NCBI GenBank assembly: GCA_964567745.1
Contig: CAZMNY010000016.1
Coordinates: 62,001 to 126,000, forward strand
Length of the DNA stretch: 64,000 nt
Reading direction: 5' to 3'
From: CAZMNY01 sp964567745
GTDB lineage: Bacteria; Planctomycetota; Planctomycetia; Pirellulales; Pirellulaceae
This document shows positions 44,320 to 53,205 of the stretch, piece after piece. A program made the position numbers and the translations under genes. A model generated the notes under the pieces. It was not told the DNA's origin. It made no database searches and worked only from the letters and a program-made list of their open reading frames with translations. Position 1 is the first letter of the stretch, and each line of letters starts with the position of its first letter.

Positions 44320-45818
44320 CTCGTCGACGAAAGAAAAAATCGTCCGGCGAAGACGTGGCTCTGTTTCCGTTTCTCGCCGTGCTGATCTGTACGATGGGCT
44401 CGTTGATCGTGCTCTTAGTCGTGCTCGTCCAGCAAGCGCGCGTCCATGCGGCTGGCGAGACCGTTGACGATTCGGCTCAACAGCAAGAAAGAATCGCCGA
44501 TCTCAAAGAGCAACTCAGCGTCCACCAGGCGAGAACCAAGACGTTGACGCCGCTGAGAGATGACGCGATCAAGAAGCTCGATTCAAAAAAGCTGGAACTG
44601 AGCCATATCGAGGACCATATCGAGCGGATCGAATCGCGTTGGGACGCGCTCCTCCGCTTGGCCCGCCAAACTCGAGACCTCTCTGAGCAAGACGCCACGG
44701 ACCACGAGCTTGCCGATGAACAAATGGCGCTCATCCGCGAAGAGATCGCGGCCAACCAGCGACTGATCGAAAACCTCGAGGGGAAACTCTCAAGGCGACG
44801 CCGCTCGTTCGCCATCATTCCCTACGACGGCGCCAATGGAACTCGACGCCGTCCGATCTTCGTTGAGTGCGCAGGTCGTGAGATTATTCTTCGTCCCGAG
44901 GGCGTGAAGATCGCGATTGACGATTTCGAGGGGCCTGTCGGTTTTGGACCCGGTAACGTACTCGCCTCCGCACTGAGGACGATTCGAGAACACTTCTCTC
45001 AGACGACCGGCGGCAAAGCTTATCCCCTGATCGTGGTCAGGCCCGACGGAGTTGAAGCCTACGCGGTCGCTCGACGAGCCATGTCGTCGTGGGAGGACGA
45101 ATTCGGCTACGAGCTTATCAGCGCCGACAAGAATCTAAAGTACCCGCGGCCCGACACGATGCTCGAAGAAAAGATTCGCGAAGCGGTCGCACGTTCGAGA
45201 AACCGGCAGAAACTGCTAGCCGAGGCGATGCCCGGCGGATTCTCCGATCGACAAGCGCGATACATCGTCAAGCGTCGTGGAGGTCTTCAGAGAATCGATG
45301 GCCAGCAAGTTTCAAGCCGCCGGCGATCAACCGGAATGGAAAATACGCATCGCAATCGCCAGAACGAAGATCCGGAAAGGCCGACAGGTACCGACGCCAA
45401 GTCGCAGAGCCAGTCCGGAGCGAGTGGCGGCTCACCATCCGTCGCAGTTTCCAACCAGCGAGCCAAGAATTGGGGGCTGCCGCAATCGAATCAAGACTCC
45501 CAAGGATTCACGCGACCGGTCCGCATTACCTTGCTGCCGGATTCGATCGTCATCATGCCCCCCAAGGGACACTACTTTCGCCCGATCACGACAAGCGTCG
45601 CCAACCCGCTCAGCAAGGAAGACACGCAACGATTCATCGGCAAACTTTGGGAACACATGGAGACCTGGGGTATTGCCGCCCAAGGCGGTTATTGGGTGCC
45701 GACGCTTTCAGTCGAAGTCCACCCCGGCGGCGAACGACAGTTTGAACGATTCCGCCAACTCTTAAACGGCAGTGGGATCCCAATTCGCCAGAAGAACGCC
45801 CAGGGGAGCAACCCATGA
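44316..45818 (+). CDS. ExbD-like protein with coiled coil, conducting Asp replaced
   Basis: The 500-residue protein has a basic N-terminus (MTRRRKKKSSGED) and a single helix, ALFPFLAVLICTMGSLIVLL. This aligns with the ExbD helix that reads PFIDV, but has PFLAV, so Ala replaces the ion-carrying Asp. Residues about 48-160 form a coiled coil. Two strand-helix modules follow, ending with YPLIVVRPDGVEAYAVARRA (about 245-265) and TLSVEVHPGGERQFERFRQL (about 465-490). They resemble the end of the ExbD periplasmic domain. A Ser/Arg-rich linker separates them. It overlaps its neighbours by 4 bases on both sides. Likely a non-conducting stator subunit. Confidence 0.75.
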   Translation: MTRRRKKKSSGEDVALFPFLAVLICTMGSLIVLLVVLVQQARVHAAGETVDDSAQQQERIADLKEQLSVHQARTKTLTPLRDDAIKKLDSKKLELSHIEDHIERIESRWDALLRLARQTRDLSEQDATDHELADEQMALIREEIAANQRLIENLEGKLSRRRRSFAIIPYDGANGTRRRPIFVECAGREIILRPEGVKIAIDDFEGPVGFGPGNVLASALRTIREHFSQTTGGKAYPLIVVRPDGVEAYAVARRAMSSWEDEFGYELISADKNLKYPRPDTMLEEKIREAVARSRNRQKLLAEAMPGGFSDRQARYIVKRRGGLQRIDGQQVSSRRRSTGMENTHRNRQNEDPERPTGTDAKSQSQSGASGGSPSVAVSNQRAKNWGLPQSNQDSQGFTRPVRITLLPDSIVIMPPKGHYFRPITTSVANPLSKEDTQRFIGKLWEHMETWGIAAQGGYWVPTLSVEVHPGGERQFERFRQLLNGSGIPIRQKNAQGSNP

Positions 45819-46819
45819 GCCGCAGACGGCGAGCCGAGGATGAAACTCCGGGTCAAGATTCGTTTCTCGATATCGTGGCGAATCTCGTTGGCATCATGAT
45901 CATCTTGGTCATCGTGATCGGCGTTCGAGCCAAAGGCGAAATGGGACGGGCCGCGCCGACACTCAATATCCAAGCGGAACCGGACGTCGAAACAGCAAGA
46001 AGCACGGCGGCGGTCATCGAAGAGAGCATTCGCAGGATCCAAGGCGGTATGGGACGCTACGCCACCGAGATCAAGTATCGCCGACTCGAACGCGACAAAC
46101 TCCTACTGATGACTACCGCGCTCGAAGCGGAAATGAAGAAGAAACGCGACGCGCTCGACGCGGACGCACAGAAGCTCTACGACAAAAATCAACAAATCAC
46201 ATTAGCGCAGGCCGAACTCGAGAAACTTGCCCGCAAAGCGACCGCGCTCGACCGCGACATAGAACAGGTTGAAGTACTCCAACATCTGCCGACGCCGATG
46301 GCCAAGACGGTGTTCGGCAAAGAAGTTCAATTTCGTTTGCTAGAAGGTCAACTTACCTACGTGCCTTGGAATGAGCTTGTCGAACGACTCAAGACTGACG
46401 TAAAGCAAAACGCATGGAAACTGAAGAATTCGGAATCCATCACTGAAACGCTCGGCCCCGTCCGAAACTTTATGATGCGATACACCGTCGACCGCAGGTC
46501 ATTCACCACCGAGACCCGCATGGGTGCCGCGACGCAGGAACGCATCGAGCTCGACTCGTTCGAATTGTTCGCTGTGGAAGAACGAGGCGAATCGGTGGAT
46601 GCGGCGCTGCACGAGGATTCGGAATTCAATTCGATTCTTGCCAGCTTCCAACCAGCTCGAACAACCGTCACGATTTGGGTCTACCCAGATAGCTTCGACG
46701 ACTATCGCAAACTTCAATCGGCGCTCTACCGTCGCGGTTTCCTCACGGCGGCGCGACCGATGCCGAAAGACGCGCCGATCGGCGGCTCGCCCAAAGGCAC
46801 GCGCACCAACGCGCAATAG
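45815..46819 (+). CDS. ExbD-like protein with coiled coil, conducting Asp retained
   Basis: The 334-residue protein has a short charged N-terminus (MSRRRRAEDETPGQ) and one helix with DSFLDIVANLVGIMIILVIV. The Asp in FLDIV is at the ExbD ion-path position. A coiled coil follows (about 55-170: MKKKRDALDADAQKLYDKNQ ...). The C-terminal domain includes VTIWVYPDSFDDYRKLQSAL, the same V-x-P-x-(G/S) pattern as in the preceding protein. The gene starts inside the stop region of its neighbour (ATGA). It is proposed to pair with the Asp-less protein in one channel. Confidence 0.75.
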   Translation: MSRRRRAEDETPGQDSFLDIVANLVGIMIILVIVIGVRAKGEMGRAAPTLNIQAEPDVETARSTAAVIEESIRRIQGGMGRYATEIKYRRLERDKLLLMTTALEAEMKKKRDALDADAQKLYDKNQQITLAQAELEKLARKATALDRDIEQVEVLQHLPTPMAKTVFGKEVQFRLLEGQLTYVPWNELVERLKTDVKQNAWKLKNSESITETLGPVRNFMMRYTVDRRSFTTETRMGAATQERIELDSFELFAVEERGESVDAALHEDSEFNSILASFQPARTTVTIWVYPDSFDDYRKLQSALYRRGFLTAARPMPKDAPIGGSPKGTRTNAQ

Positions 46820-46899
46820 CCGCGAGGTTGCCATCCGCTGCGACACCAAGATCGGCGAAATGACCGCAAACGACGGCTGAGCGTCGAGTCGATCAGCGT

Positions 46900-47622
46900 C
46901 TAGTCAATGTAGTACTCGAGGAATCGACGAAAGATGTCTCGACTCTCCGGCGTCTCGCGGCACGAACCGGCGAATTCGTCGAAACTGACTCCCGCGATTT
47001 TCTCGACGTACTCGGGATAGTTTTGAAGTCGAAGCATGAGCGACGGTAGATCGAGTTCAGGATGGAACTGAGTGCAGTAGATGGGCAGATCGCGGAGACG
47101 AAAGGCTTGGCAGTGAGTCTTCTCGGCATAAGCCAAGAGAACGGCCGAATCAGGTATTCGCTCAACAATGTCTTGATGCCCCGCCTGCCCGCCGAACACT
47201 TCCGGCAGCGGGCCGAACAGCGGATCGATCAGCCCCTCTTCGGTGCACCGCAGGTCGATCGTGCCCAACTCTGCTCGGTGCAAGTCGTTCACCACCGATC
47301 CGCCAAGCGCTAACGACATGGCCTGGAAGCCGAAGCACGAGGCGAACGTCGGTCGGCCAATCTCAGCCAAGACACGCATCCACCGCAGCGCGTTCTCGAG
47401 CCAGTCGCCGCCGCGCGCAATCGAATAGTCTCCGCTTCCGCCCACGAAAATCGCCTTCCGCCGAGCCAGTGACTCGAGCGGATCCACGGGGCCGAACAGC
47501 GATCGCGACTCCAGATCGCGCGCCGCGAAATTCCCCACATGCAGGAAGCACTCTACTTCCTTGGGCTTGATGGGATCGTCGTCATCGCGGGCTTGAAGCA
47601 AGAGAAACGGCTTCACATTCAT
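46900..47622 (-). CDS. class I glutamine amidotransferase-like protein
   Basis: 240 residues. The nucleophile elbow is FASCFGFQAMSLALGG, with the catalytic Cys, and the His-Glu pair is in YCTQFHPELDLPSL. This is the GMP-synthase-type GATase domain without a synthetase partner. Such stand-alone proteins hydrolyse glutamine or other gamma-glutamyl compounds. Its ATG overlaps the bioA stop (ATGA), so translation is coupled to BioA. A direct role in biotin synthesis is not established. Confidence 0.85.
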   Translation of the reverse strand: MNVKPFLLLQARDDDDPIKPKEVECFLHVGNFAARDLESRSLFGPVDPLESLARRKAIFVGGSGDYSIARGGDWLENALRWMRVLAEIGRPTFASCFGFQAMSLALGGSVVNDLHRAELGTIDLRCTEEGLIDPLFGPLPEVFGGQAGHQDIVERIPDSAVLLAYAEKTHCQAFRLRDLPIYCTQFHPELDLPSLMLRLQNYPEYVEKIAGVSFDEFAGSCRETPESRDIFRRFLEYYID

Positions 47623-49022
47623 CGAGCCTCGCCTTTCATGACGTCGGACATCACAGCCTCAATTCCTCCGCGAACCGCCGCCACGATGGTTGTCAATTCG
47701 CTCTTGCTAATAGACAGCGGCGGCATGATGACGATGACATTACCCAGCGGTCGAATCCAAACACCTTTTTGCAGAGCCCACTGGCACACGCGAATCCCTC
47801 GCTGCTCGCTCCAGTCGAACGGCTCGAGACACGCCTTGTCTCGCACCAGCTCAATTGCCGCCAATAGTCCGCACTGGCGAACATCGCCGACATGCGGATG
47901 TTCGATCAGCGGTTCAAGTGCTCGCTGCAACCAAGTGACTTTGTCGCCAAGCAACTCAAGCGTGCGCTCTTGCTCAAAGACATCGAGTGAAGCCATCGCC
48001 GCAGAAGCCGCCAGCGGATTTCCACTAAAAGTGTGGCCGTGAAAAAACGACTTCGACTCGGCGTACTCTCCCAAGAATGCGGCCCAGACGCGAGTCGTCG
48101 TCAACGTCGCCGCCATCGTCGCGTAACCGCCCGTCAGCCCTTTGCCCAAGCAGAGGAAATCGGGATCGACCCGCTCGTGCTCGCAAGCAAACATCTTGCC
48201 AGTGCGTCCAAATCCAACAGCGACTTCATCGGCGATCAAAAACACGTCGTGTTTCTTCGTCAGCTCGCGAACGCCTCGCAGAAATCCGCGCGGATGAACG
48301 ACCATCCCGGCCGCACATTGGACGAGCGGTTCCATGACGAGCGCGGCAATCTCGTCGGCTGATTCGTTTAGCACGGCCTCCAACTGCCCGAGTGAGTTCT
48401 GCAACACGTCGTCAACGCTCGCGCCCTCAGGTCTTCGATAAAGATCCGGGGCCGCAATCCGAACTGGCTCAAATAGCAACGGCTCAAACATCGCATGAAA
48501 ACGAGCGACACCGCCCACGCTAACGCTGCCGAGCGTATCGCCATGGTATGCGTTCTCCAACGCGATGTACTTGGTCTTCTTCGGCTTGGGAGAATCGCAT
48601 TGCCGCCAGTACTGAAGAGCCTGCTTGATGGCGACCTCGACGGCGCACGCGCCGTCCCCAGAAAAGAACACGTGCCCCAAACCCGCCGGCGCCAGATCGC
48701 ACAGCCGCTTCGCCAACTTAATCGTGGTGGTGTTGGACATGCCCAAGGAGGTGACGTGCGAGACCTTTTGCAGTTGTTCTACGATCGCCTGATTGATCAC
48801 AGGATGCGCATGTCCGTGGACATTGCACCACACGCTCGCGACACCGTCGAGGTAACGCTTGCCGTCGATGTCGATGAGCTCACATCCTTGAGCCGAGTCG
48901 ATGACAAATGGCTGGTATTCGGCCATTTGCGTGAAACTGTGCCACACATGACTCCGGTCCCAGCGACGCAGGTCGTCATTTGTTGGAGCCACTCGATTCG
49001 CAGACTCATTGATGGTTGGCAT
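47619..49022 (-). CDS. bioA: adenosylmethionine--8-amino-7-oxononanoate aminotransferase
   Basis: About 467 residues from the ATG at 49022 (MPTINESANRVAPTND); a longer upstream frame lacks support. It has WHSFTQMAEYQPFVID at the N-terminus, characteristic of BioA, the PLP lysine in DFLCLGKGLTGGYATMA, and FFHGHTFSGNPLAASAAMAS. It transfers the amino group of SAM to KAPA to make DAPA in biotin synthesis. Other bio genes are not in the window. Confidence 0.93.
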   Translation of the reverse strand: MPTINESANRVAPTNDDLRRWDRSHVWHSFTQMAEYQPFVIDSAQGCELIDIDGKRYLDGVASVWCNVHGHAHPVINQAIVEQLQKVSHVTSLGMSNTTTIKLAKRLCDLAPAGLGHVFFSGDGACAVEVAIKQALQYWRQCDSPKPKKTKYIALENAYHGDTLGSVSVGGVARFHAMFEPLLFEPVRIAAPDLYRRPEGASVDDVLQNSLGQLEAVLNESADEIAALVMEPLVQCAAGMVVHPRGFLRGVRELTKKHDVFLIADEVAVGFGRTGKMFACEHERVDPDFLCLGKGLTGGYATMAATLTTTRVWAAFLGEYAESKSFFHGHTFSGNPLAASAAMASLDVFEQERTLELLGDKVTWLQRALEPLIEHPHVGDVRQCGLLAAIELVRDKACLEPFDWSEQRGIRVCQWALQKGVWIRPLGNVIVIMPPLSISKSELTTIVAAVRGGIEAVMSDVMKGEAR

Positions 49023-49237
49023 CAGCCTGGCAATCTTGTTTCGCCGGAATGAAATGTGGAAACGGACCGCAAAAAATGCAGCCGCGATGAACTCGTATTC
49101 TCGACGCGGCGCCAATCAATCGACTCTTGACGAGGTCAGCGGGAATCGGTGGCGCGATGTCACCCGAGTTCAAAATCAAATGAGCACGGAATGAACGAGT
49201 CTGTTCTTGAGCGCTTGAATTTTCTCAGGTTGAGACG

Positions 49238-49525
49238 CTACCAGCAAACCGAAACCGACTCTCCAACCTGAATTCCAAGCATGATAGCGGCGCTGAGGCC
49301 GACGATCTCTAATTCCAAGCACCCGTTCTCGCCCAAAACCGCAATGAACGTCGATTCGGGCTGATCGTGGTTGGCGGCGAAAAGACCTCGGGTCTCGTGC
49401 TCGTCGCAAAGCACGGTGAGTTCTTCGCCTCGTGGAGCCTGCTCCAATTGGCTCGCCGCAATATCCGACACCAAGTTACCTTGGTCGGTAATCGCGACAA
49501 TCTTGCCTTCCACTGTTCCCGACAC
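49238..49525 (-). CDS. stand-alone domain like the C-terminal half of SAM hydroxide adenosyltransferase
   Basis: About 95 residues from a GTG at 49525 with GGAGG 5 nt upstream. The sequence GKIVAITDQGNLVSDIAASQ, then CLELEIVGLSAAIMLGIQVG and ESVSVCW, parallels the last 95 residues of the full-length enzyme encoded just upstream at 49772-50545 (GAVEFVDSFGNLISNIPAEQ ... LELAVVGGSASDRLGAKIGD). The N-terminal SAM-binding domain is absent. It may bind SAM or a nucleoside alone, or form mixed trimers with the full enzyme. A TAGAAT hexamer on the same strand (49690-49695) lies in the 246-base gap and could be its promoter. Confidence 0.75.
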   Translation of the reverse strand: MSGTVEGKIVAITDQGNLVSDIAASQLEQAPRGEELTVLCDEHETRGLFAANHDQPESTFIAVLGENGCLELEIVGLSAAIMLGIQVGESVSVCW

Positions 49526-49771
49526 GTCAAACCTCCGATAGGGCCGACGAAGGCGTATTCTCAACTATCCCACGATCATTGCGACGTCTGTGCGCGACAG
49601 GCCCGGCACCCAACATCGCGTTAGGACTCATCACCGCATCGCCTAGCCGTACTCTGATCGCAAAGCCTCTTCGCCTTATCATTCGCGGCATTCTAAGGAT
49701 TTGGCGGCCGATATCAAGCGGCCTTGCTCCCGCTCCGCTCCCGCAAAACAGGCACCGAAGAAGCGCTCATT

Positions 49772-50545
49772 CTACCAGCGGACGTGGAATTCGTCGCCGA
49801 TTTTCGCGCCGAGCCGATCCGACGCCGAGCCGCCCACGACGGCGAGTTCCAACTTGCCGCTTGAGCTGACCAGACCGATTAGCTGCCCCTCAGTCCCCTC
49901 GGAATAGAACGATGAGATCCCGTCGGTCTGTTGCGAACAGCATTCAATCGATAACGCCTCGCTGTCAACGAGCTGTTCGGCGGGAATATTGGATATCAGG
50001 TTGCCGAAAGAATCGACAAACTCCACGGCGCCAAGAATTTCGCCGCTTCGAACGATTGGCCGCGACGACGGCAAACGGTGAATCTCATGATACGTCTCGC
50101 CAAGTTCACTCAACGCCTGACCGCTCGCCAGACAAGCCGCGACAGGCGCCATCACATCTCGACCGTGAAACGTCGACGAGGCGTCTTGGAAGAACGAATC
50201 ACCCACACGAACCGCCGCGTCCAACGACTTGCGATCGAGCAGATAAGAAAGCAACCCGTTGTCCGGCGCGACAAAGAAATGGTCGCCAATTCGACATGCA
50301 ACGATCGGTCGCTCCGAACCAACTCCCGGGTCCACCACGCCAATGTGAATCGATCCAACCGGGAACTGCAAACAACAATCCCGCATCACCACAGCGCCAT
50401 GACCAATATTCTGCGAGCCGACAGAATGGTCGATGTCGACAATCACCGCGTCACGGGAACGCGACAGAATCGCCGCCTTGATCTGAGCGACGTAGTGGCT
50501 CCCCGTTCCAAAGTCAGTTGTCAAGGTAATGATCGCGGGCGACAT
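49772..50545 (-). CDS. SAM hydroxide adenosyltransferase (DUF62 family)
   Basis: The 257-residue protein has TLTTDFGTGSHYVAQIKAAI at the N-terminus, HIGVVDPGVGSERPIVACRI, FVAPDNGLLSYLL and FHGRDVMAPVAACLASG. The Asp, Arg and His positions of the family are present. The C-terminal beta domain begins near GAVEFVDSFGNLIS. Enzymes of this group cleave SAM to adenosine and methionine using hydroxide; the halogenase branch uses chloride or fluoride. The RDH-type residues favour the hydrolase. Physiological role unknown. Confidence 0.9.
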   Translation of the reverse strand: MSPAIITLTTDFGTGSHYVAQIKAAILSRSRDAVIVDIDHSVGSQNIGHGAVVMRDCCLQFPVGSIHIGVVDPGVGSERPIVACRIGDHFFVAPDNGLLSYLLDRKSLDAAVRVGDSFFQDASSTFHGRDVMAPVAACLASGQALSELGETYHEIHRLPSSRPIVRSGEILGAVEFVDSFGNLISNIPAEQLVDSEALSIECCSQQTDGISSFYSEGTEGQLIGLVSSSGKLELAVVGGSASDRLGAKIGDEFHVRW

Positions 50546-50602
50546 TTCATTTCACTTGTGCCGCTTTGATGCCTAGCAGTGCAAGAGGGTGACTGAAAGA
50601 GG

Positions 50603-50638
50603 ATTAAGAGTAAGATTAAGAGTAAGATTAAGAAAAGG
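50603..50638. repeat. 12-bp tandem repeat, about three units
   Basis: ATTAAGAGTAAG occurs at 50603-50614 and 50615-50626, with a third degenerate unit ATTAAGAAAAGG at 50627-50638. It lies just after the gatB stop on the minus strand, between gatB and the SAM enzyme gene. Possibly a slippage-prone spacer. Confidence 0.6.
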
Positions 50639-50645
50639 GGGAAGA

Positions 50646-52154
50646 CTACGGATCGGTTTGAGCGATCAACTCCAAACACGTTGTGCGGATTTTAGCTGGG
50701 TTTGCGTTGGGGTTCATCTTCTTGGCTTGGCCGATCAATGCTCCGACGGCTTGCTGCTTACCGCCTTTGACATCGGCGACAATTTTGGGATTAGCGTCCA
50801 GCAAATCGCGGCACAACTGCTGGAGCTCCGACGAATCGACTTCCGCAATCCCAAGGCGAGTCATCGCGGTCTCGACGTCGACCTCATTCGACACCATTTC
50901 TTGAAAGACATCTTTGGCTCGAGTTGTGTTGAGCGTTCCGACATCGATGGTCTTGAGCAGGTCGGCCAACTGACGAGCCGAAATGGGGAATTCGCGGATA
51001 CTCATCACCCGCTCGTTAAGCGTCCTCATCACCGTTTGCTGCATCCAATTGCTCGCGCGTTTGGCGTCGCCCGACGATTGGGAGAGTTCTTCGTAATACG
51101 CCGCAAACTCAGCCCCTTGATTGACCAACACGTCGGCTTCGTCAAGACTCAATTGGTAATCACGCTGTAGCCGCTGGCGAAGATTCGCCGGCAACTCGCC
51201 GAGAGCCGCACGCGCTGCGTCGCGATCGGTACCGGAGACGACGACAGGCGCCAAGTCGGGATCGGGGAAGTATCGATAGTCCGCCGACTCCTCTTTCTCC
51301 CGCTGCACCACCGTCACTTGGCGCTGATCATCCCAGCCGAATGTCCGCTTGGGCGCGTCGTCGATCGTCTGTTTGGTCTCCAACCATTCGTTGTGTTGAC
51401 GCTGCGCTTCGTACGCTAACGCACGCTCGACCGCGCGGAAACTGTTTAAGTTTTTGACCTCGACAATCGGCGTCGCAACGTGTCCTTCGCCGTCCGGAAT
51501 GTGCAGATTGACGTTGGCGTCAACACGCAAACTGCCCTGTTCCATGTTGCAATCGGAAACGCCCAAGTAGCCAAGCAAGAGTTTCAACTCGTTGAGATAG
51601 GCGCGTGCTTCCGCCGGCGAACGCATGTCCGGTTCGCTGACGATCTCTAGAAGAGGCGTACCGGTTCGATTCAGATCGATCCTGCTATCCGCTCGTCCAT
51701 CTTGCTCATCGTGCATGCTCTTGCCGGCGTCTTCCTCCAAGTGGGCTCGGATGATCCCGATTCGCTTCGGCTCGAAAGCACCTTTGGCGTCCTCAATATG
51801 CAAACCGCCGTTTTGCGACATCGGCAGATCGTACTGGCTAATCTGGTAGCCTTTTGGCAGGTCGGGATAGAAGTAGTTTTTGCGGTCCCATTTGGTGAAT
51901 GAAGGGATTTCGCAGTCGAGCGCCAGCGCGGTTTGCATCGCTAACTCAAACGCTTTGCGATTCATAACCGGCAGCGAGCCGGGCATGCCAATGCAAACAG
52001 GACAAGTCTGCGTGTTCGGTTCGGCGCCGAAACGGGCCGAGCATCGACAGAAGAGCTTGGTGTCTGTCAAAAGTTGCACGTGCACTTCCAAACCGATCAC
52101 GATATCGAATAGTGCACTCGACGCGGTTTGGCTTTTTGATCCGGAGTCGGCCAT
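50646..52154 (-). CDS. gatB: aspartyl/glutamyl-tRNA amidotransferase subunit B
   Basis: The 502-residue subunit recognises mischarged Glu-tRNA(Gln) or Asp-tRNA(Asn) and activates it for amidation. Diagnostic parts are IVIGLEVHVQLLTDTKLFCR, CPVCIGMPGSLPVMNRKAFE, RKNYFYPDLPKGYQISQYDL, and a C-terminal YqeY-like helical domain (ELQQLCRDLLDANPKIVADV). The zinc-binding cysteines near 40-60 are present. It is 60 bases downstream of gatC on the same strand; gatA is not in the window. Confidence 0.95.
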   Translation of the reverse strand: MADSGSKSQTASSALFDIVIGLEVHVQLLTDTKLFCRCSARFGAEPNTQTCPVCIGMPGSLPVMNRKAFELAMQTALALDCEIPSFTKWDRKNYFYPDLPKGYQISQYDLPMSQNGGLHIEDAKGAFEPKRIGIIRAHLEEDAGKSMHDEQDGRADSRIDLNRTGTPLLEIVSEPDMRSPAEARAYLNELKLLLGYLGVSDCNMEQGSLRVDANVNLHIPDGEGHVATPIVEVKNLNSFRAVERALAYEAQRQHNEWLETKQTIDDAPKRTFGWDDQRQVTVVQREKEESADYRYFPDPDLAPVVVSGTDRDAARAALGELPANLRQRLQRDYQLSLDEADVLVNQGAEFAAYYEELSQSSGDAKRASNWMQQTVMRTLNERVMSIREFPISARQLADLLKTIDVGTLNTTRAKDVFQEMVSNEVDVETAMTRLGIAEVDSSELQQLCRDLLDANPKIVADVKGGKQQAVGALIGQAKKMNPNANPAKIRTTCLELIAQTDP

Positions 52155-52214
52155 CTCAGTTCACTCGTCAATGGGAATCTTTTGTCGACAAGCGGTTCTG
52201 CCTCACCTTGCGGA

Positions 52215-52505
52215 TCAGTCGCCCAAAACCGGCGGCACTCGATAACACGCCGCATCGCTCTTGGGCGCAGAGCGCAAAGCGGTTTCACGCGGCAAGCTCG
52301 CTTGCATTTCATCCGCCGCGAAGACGTTTTGGATCTCACTCGCGTGGGCCATCGGTTCGACGCCTTCGGTATCCAATTGATCGAGCTGTTCGACAAACGA
52401 GACGATCTGTTGAAGCTGTCCCGTCATCGCTTGGAGCTGAGCATCATCGAGACGGAGCCGGGCCAACTGAGCGACCTTGGCGACTTGTTCCGGCGTCATA
52501 CTCAT
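52215..52505 (-). CDS. gatC: aspartyl/glutamyl-tRNA amidotransferase subunit C
   Basis: The 96-residue subunit matches GatC over its whole length: MTPEQVAKVAQLARLRLDDA, QLQQIVSFVEQLDQLDTEGV, and the C-terminal LPRETALRSAPKSDAACYRV. A frame open upstream to 52838 was rejected as shadow. GatC stabilises the GatAB complex. It lies between rpmB and gatB on the minus strand. Confidence 0.92.
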   Translation of the reverse strand: MSMTPEQVAKVAQLARLRLDDAQLQAMTGQLQQIVSFVEQLDQLDTEGVEPMAHASEIQNVFAADEMQASLPRETALRSAPKSDAACYRVPPVLGD

Positions 52506-52641
52506 AGGCCGCCCGATCGGTGGGTTGTCGCGCTGCGACGCGTGATAGGCTCGCCGCGACCACACGGTTAGCGCCGCGGGGCGAGCAGGATTGAGGCCGA
52601 TTCTCGTTGGCGGTCCAGCGGCGCGCGGAAGGAGAACTCGC

Positions 52642-52920
52642 CTAGGATTTCGATTTGCCCTGGTTGGGCAACTTGAAAGGCTGATTTCGCACAACCCTTT
52701 TGACGCCCCCGCTTCGCAAACATTGGGTGCAGACTCGCATGGTCTTCGCGCCGCCGTTCTCGAGTGCGACCTTGACCCGCTGGAGATTAGGCTTGAACTT
52801 GCGCCGCGAGATACCGGTAATCTTGGTACCGACACCACCCAAGTACTTTGCCTTACCGCGGGTTTCCACGGAATTGCCCATCATCGTGCCTTTTCCGCAG
52901 ACTTCGCAGACACGCGCCAT
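52642..52920 (-). CDS. rpmB: 50S ribosomal protein L28
   Basis: About 92 residues from the ATG at 52920 (MARVCEVCGKGTMMGNSVET). The cysteine pairs CEVC and CTQC suggest a zinc-binding form. The family block TKITGISRRKFKPNLQRVKV is present. L28 binds the 50S subunit near the exit region. It is followed by gatC on the same strand. Confidence 0.93.
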   Translation of the reverse strand: MARVCEVCGKGTMMGNSVETRGKAKYLGGVGTKITGISRRKFKPNLQRVKVALENGGAKTMRVCTQCLRSGGVKRVVRNQPFKLPNQGKSKS

Positions 52921-53043
52921 AACACCAACCCTTTTACCTGCAGATGATTGTCTCAGTCGAAGCCCGCAGTATACCGCGTGCTGGAATTCCTGCAAGCGGA
53001 GCTACTGGCGGGAGAAGCATCCCATTCCGTCTTGTACGCGCCA

Positions 53044-53090
53044 CTTTCGCGGAGCGAAGGGCGACACGACGCGGGGGCATGGCCCCGCGG
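53044..53090. repeat. pair of small palindromes (REP-like)
   Basis: CTTTCGCGGAGCGAAG (53044-53059) and the GC-rich CGCGGGGGCATGGCCCCGCG (53070-53089) form two hairpins within 50 bases, in the gap between rpmB and the decayed EAL gene. No T-run follows. They may be dispersed REP-type elements or an rRNA-like protein-gene boundary structure. Confidence 0.35.
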
Positions 53091-53205
53091 GCTCGCTTCG
53101 TCGGCCGCTGGAAACGCCAGAAGGCGTGCCTGGGCACAAATGGTTTGAGGCAGCGAGCCGAGGGCGGGTCAGGCGAGACAATTGGCAGTGGGTTGGCGCC
53201 GGCTA

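Noticed and set aside
42958..46819. Zorya-type phage defence (ZorA-ZorB)
   Set aside because: The first protein has a MotA-like core and helical tail as in ZorA, but there is no ZorC, ZorD or ZorE nuclease/helicase gene, and the two partner proteins are ExbD-like with coiled coils, not a single ZorB with an OmpA-like domain.
50603..50638. Short CRISPR-like array
   Set aside because: The units are contiguous 12-bp repeats without spacers.
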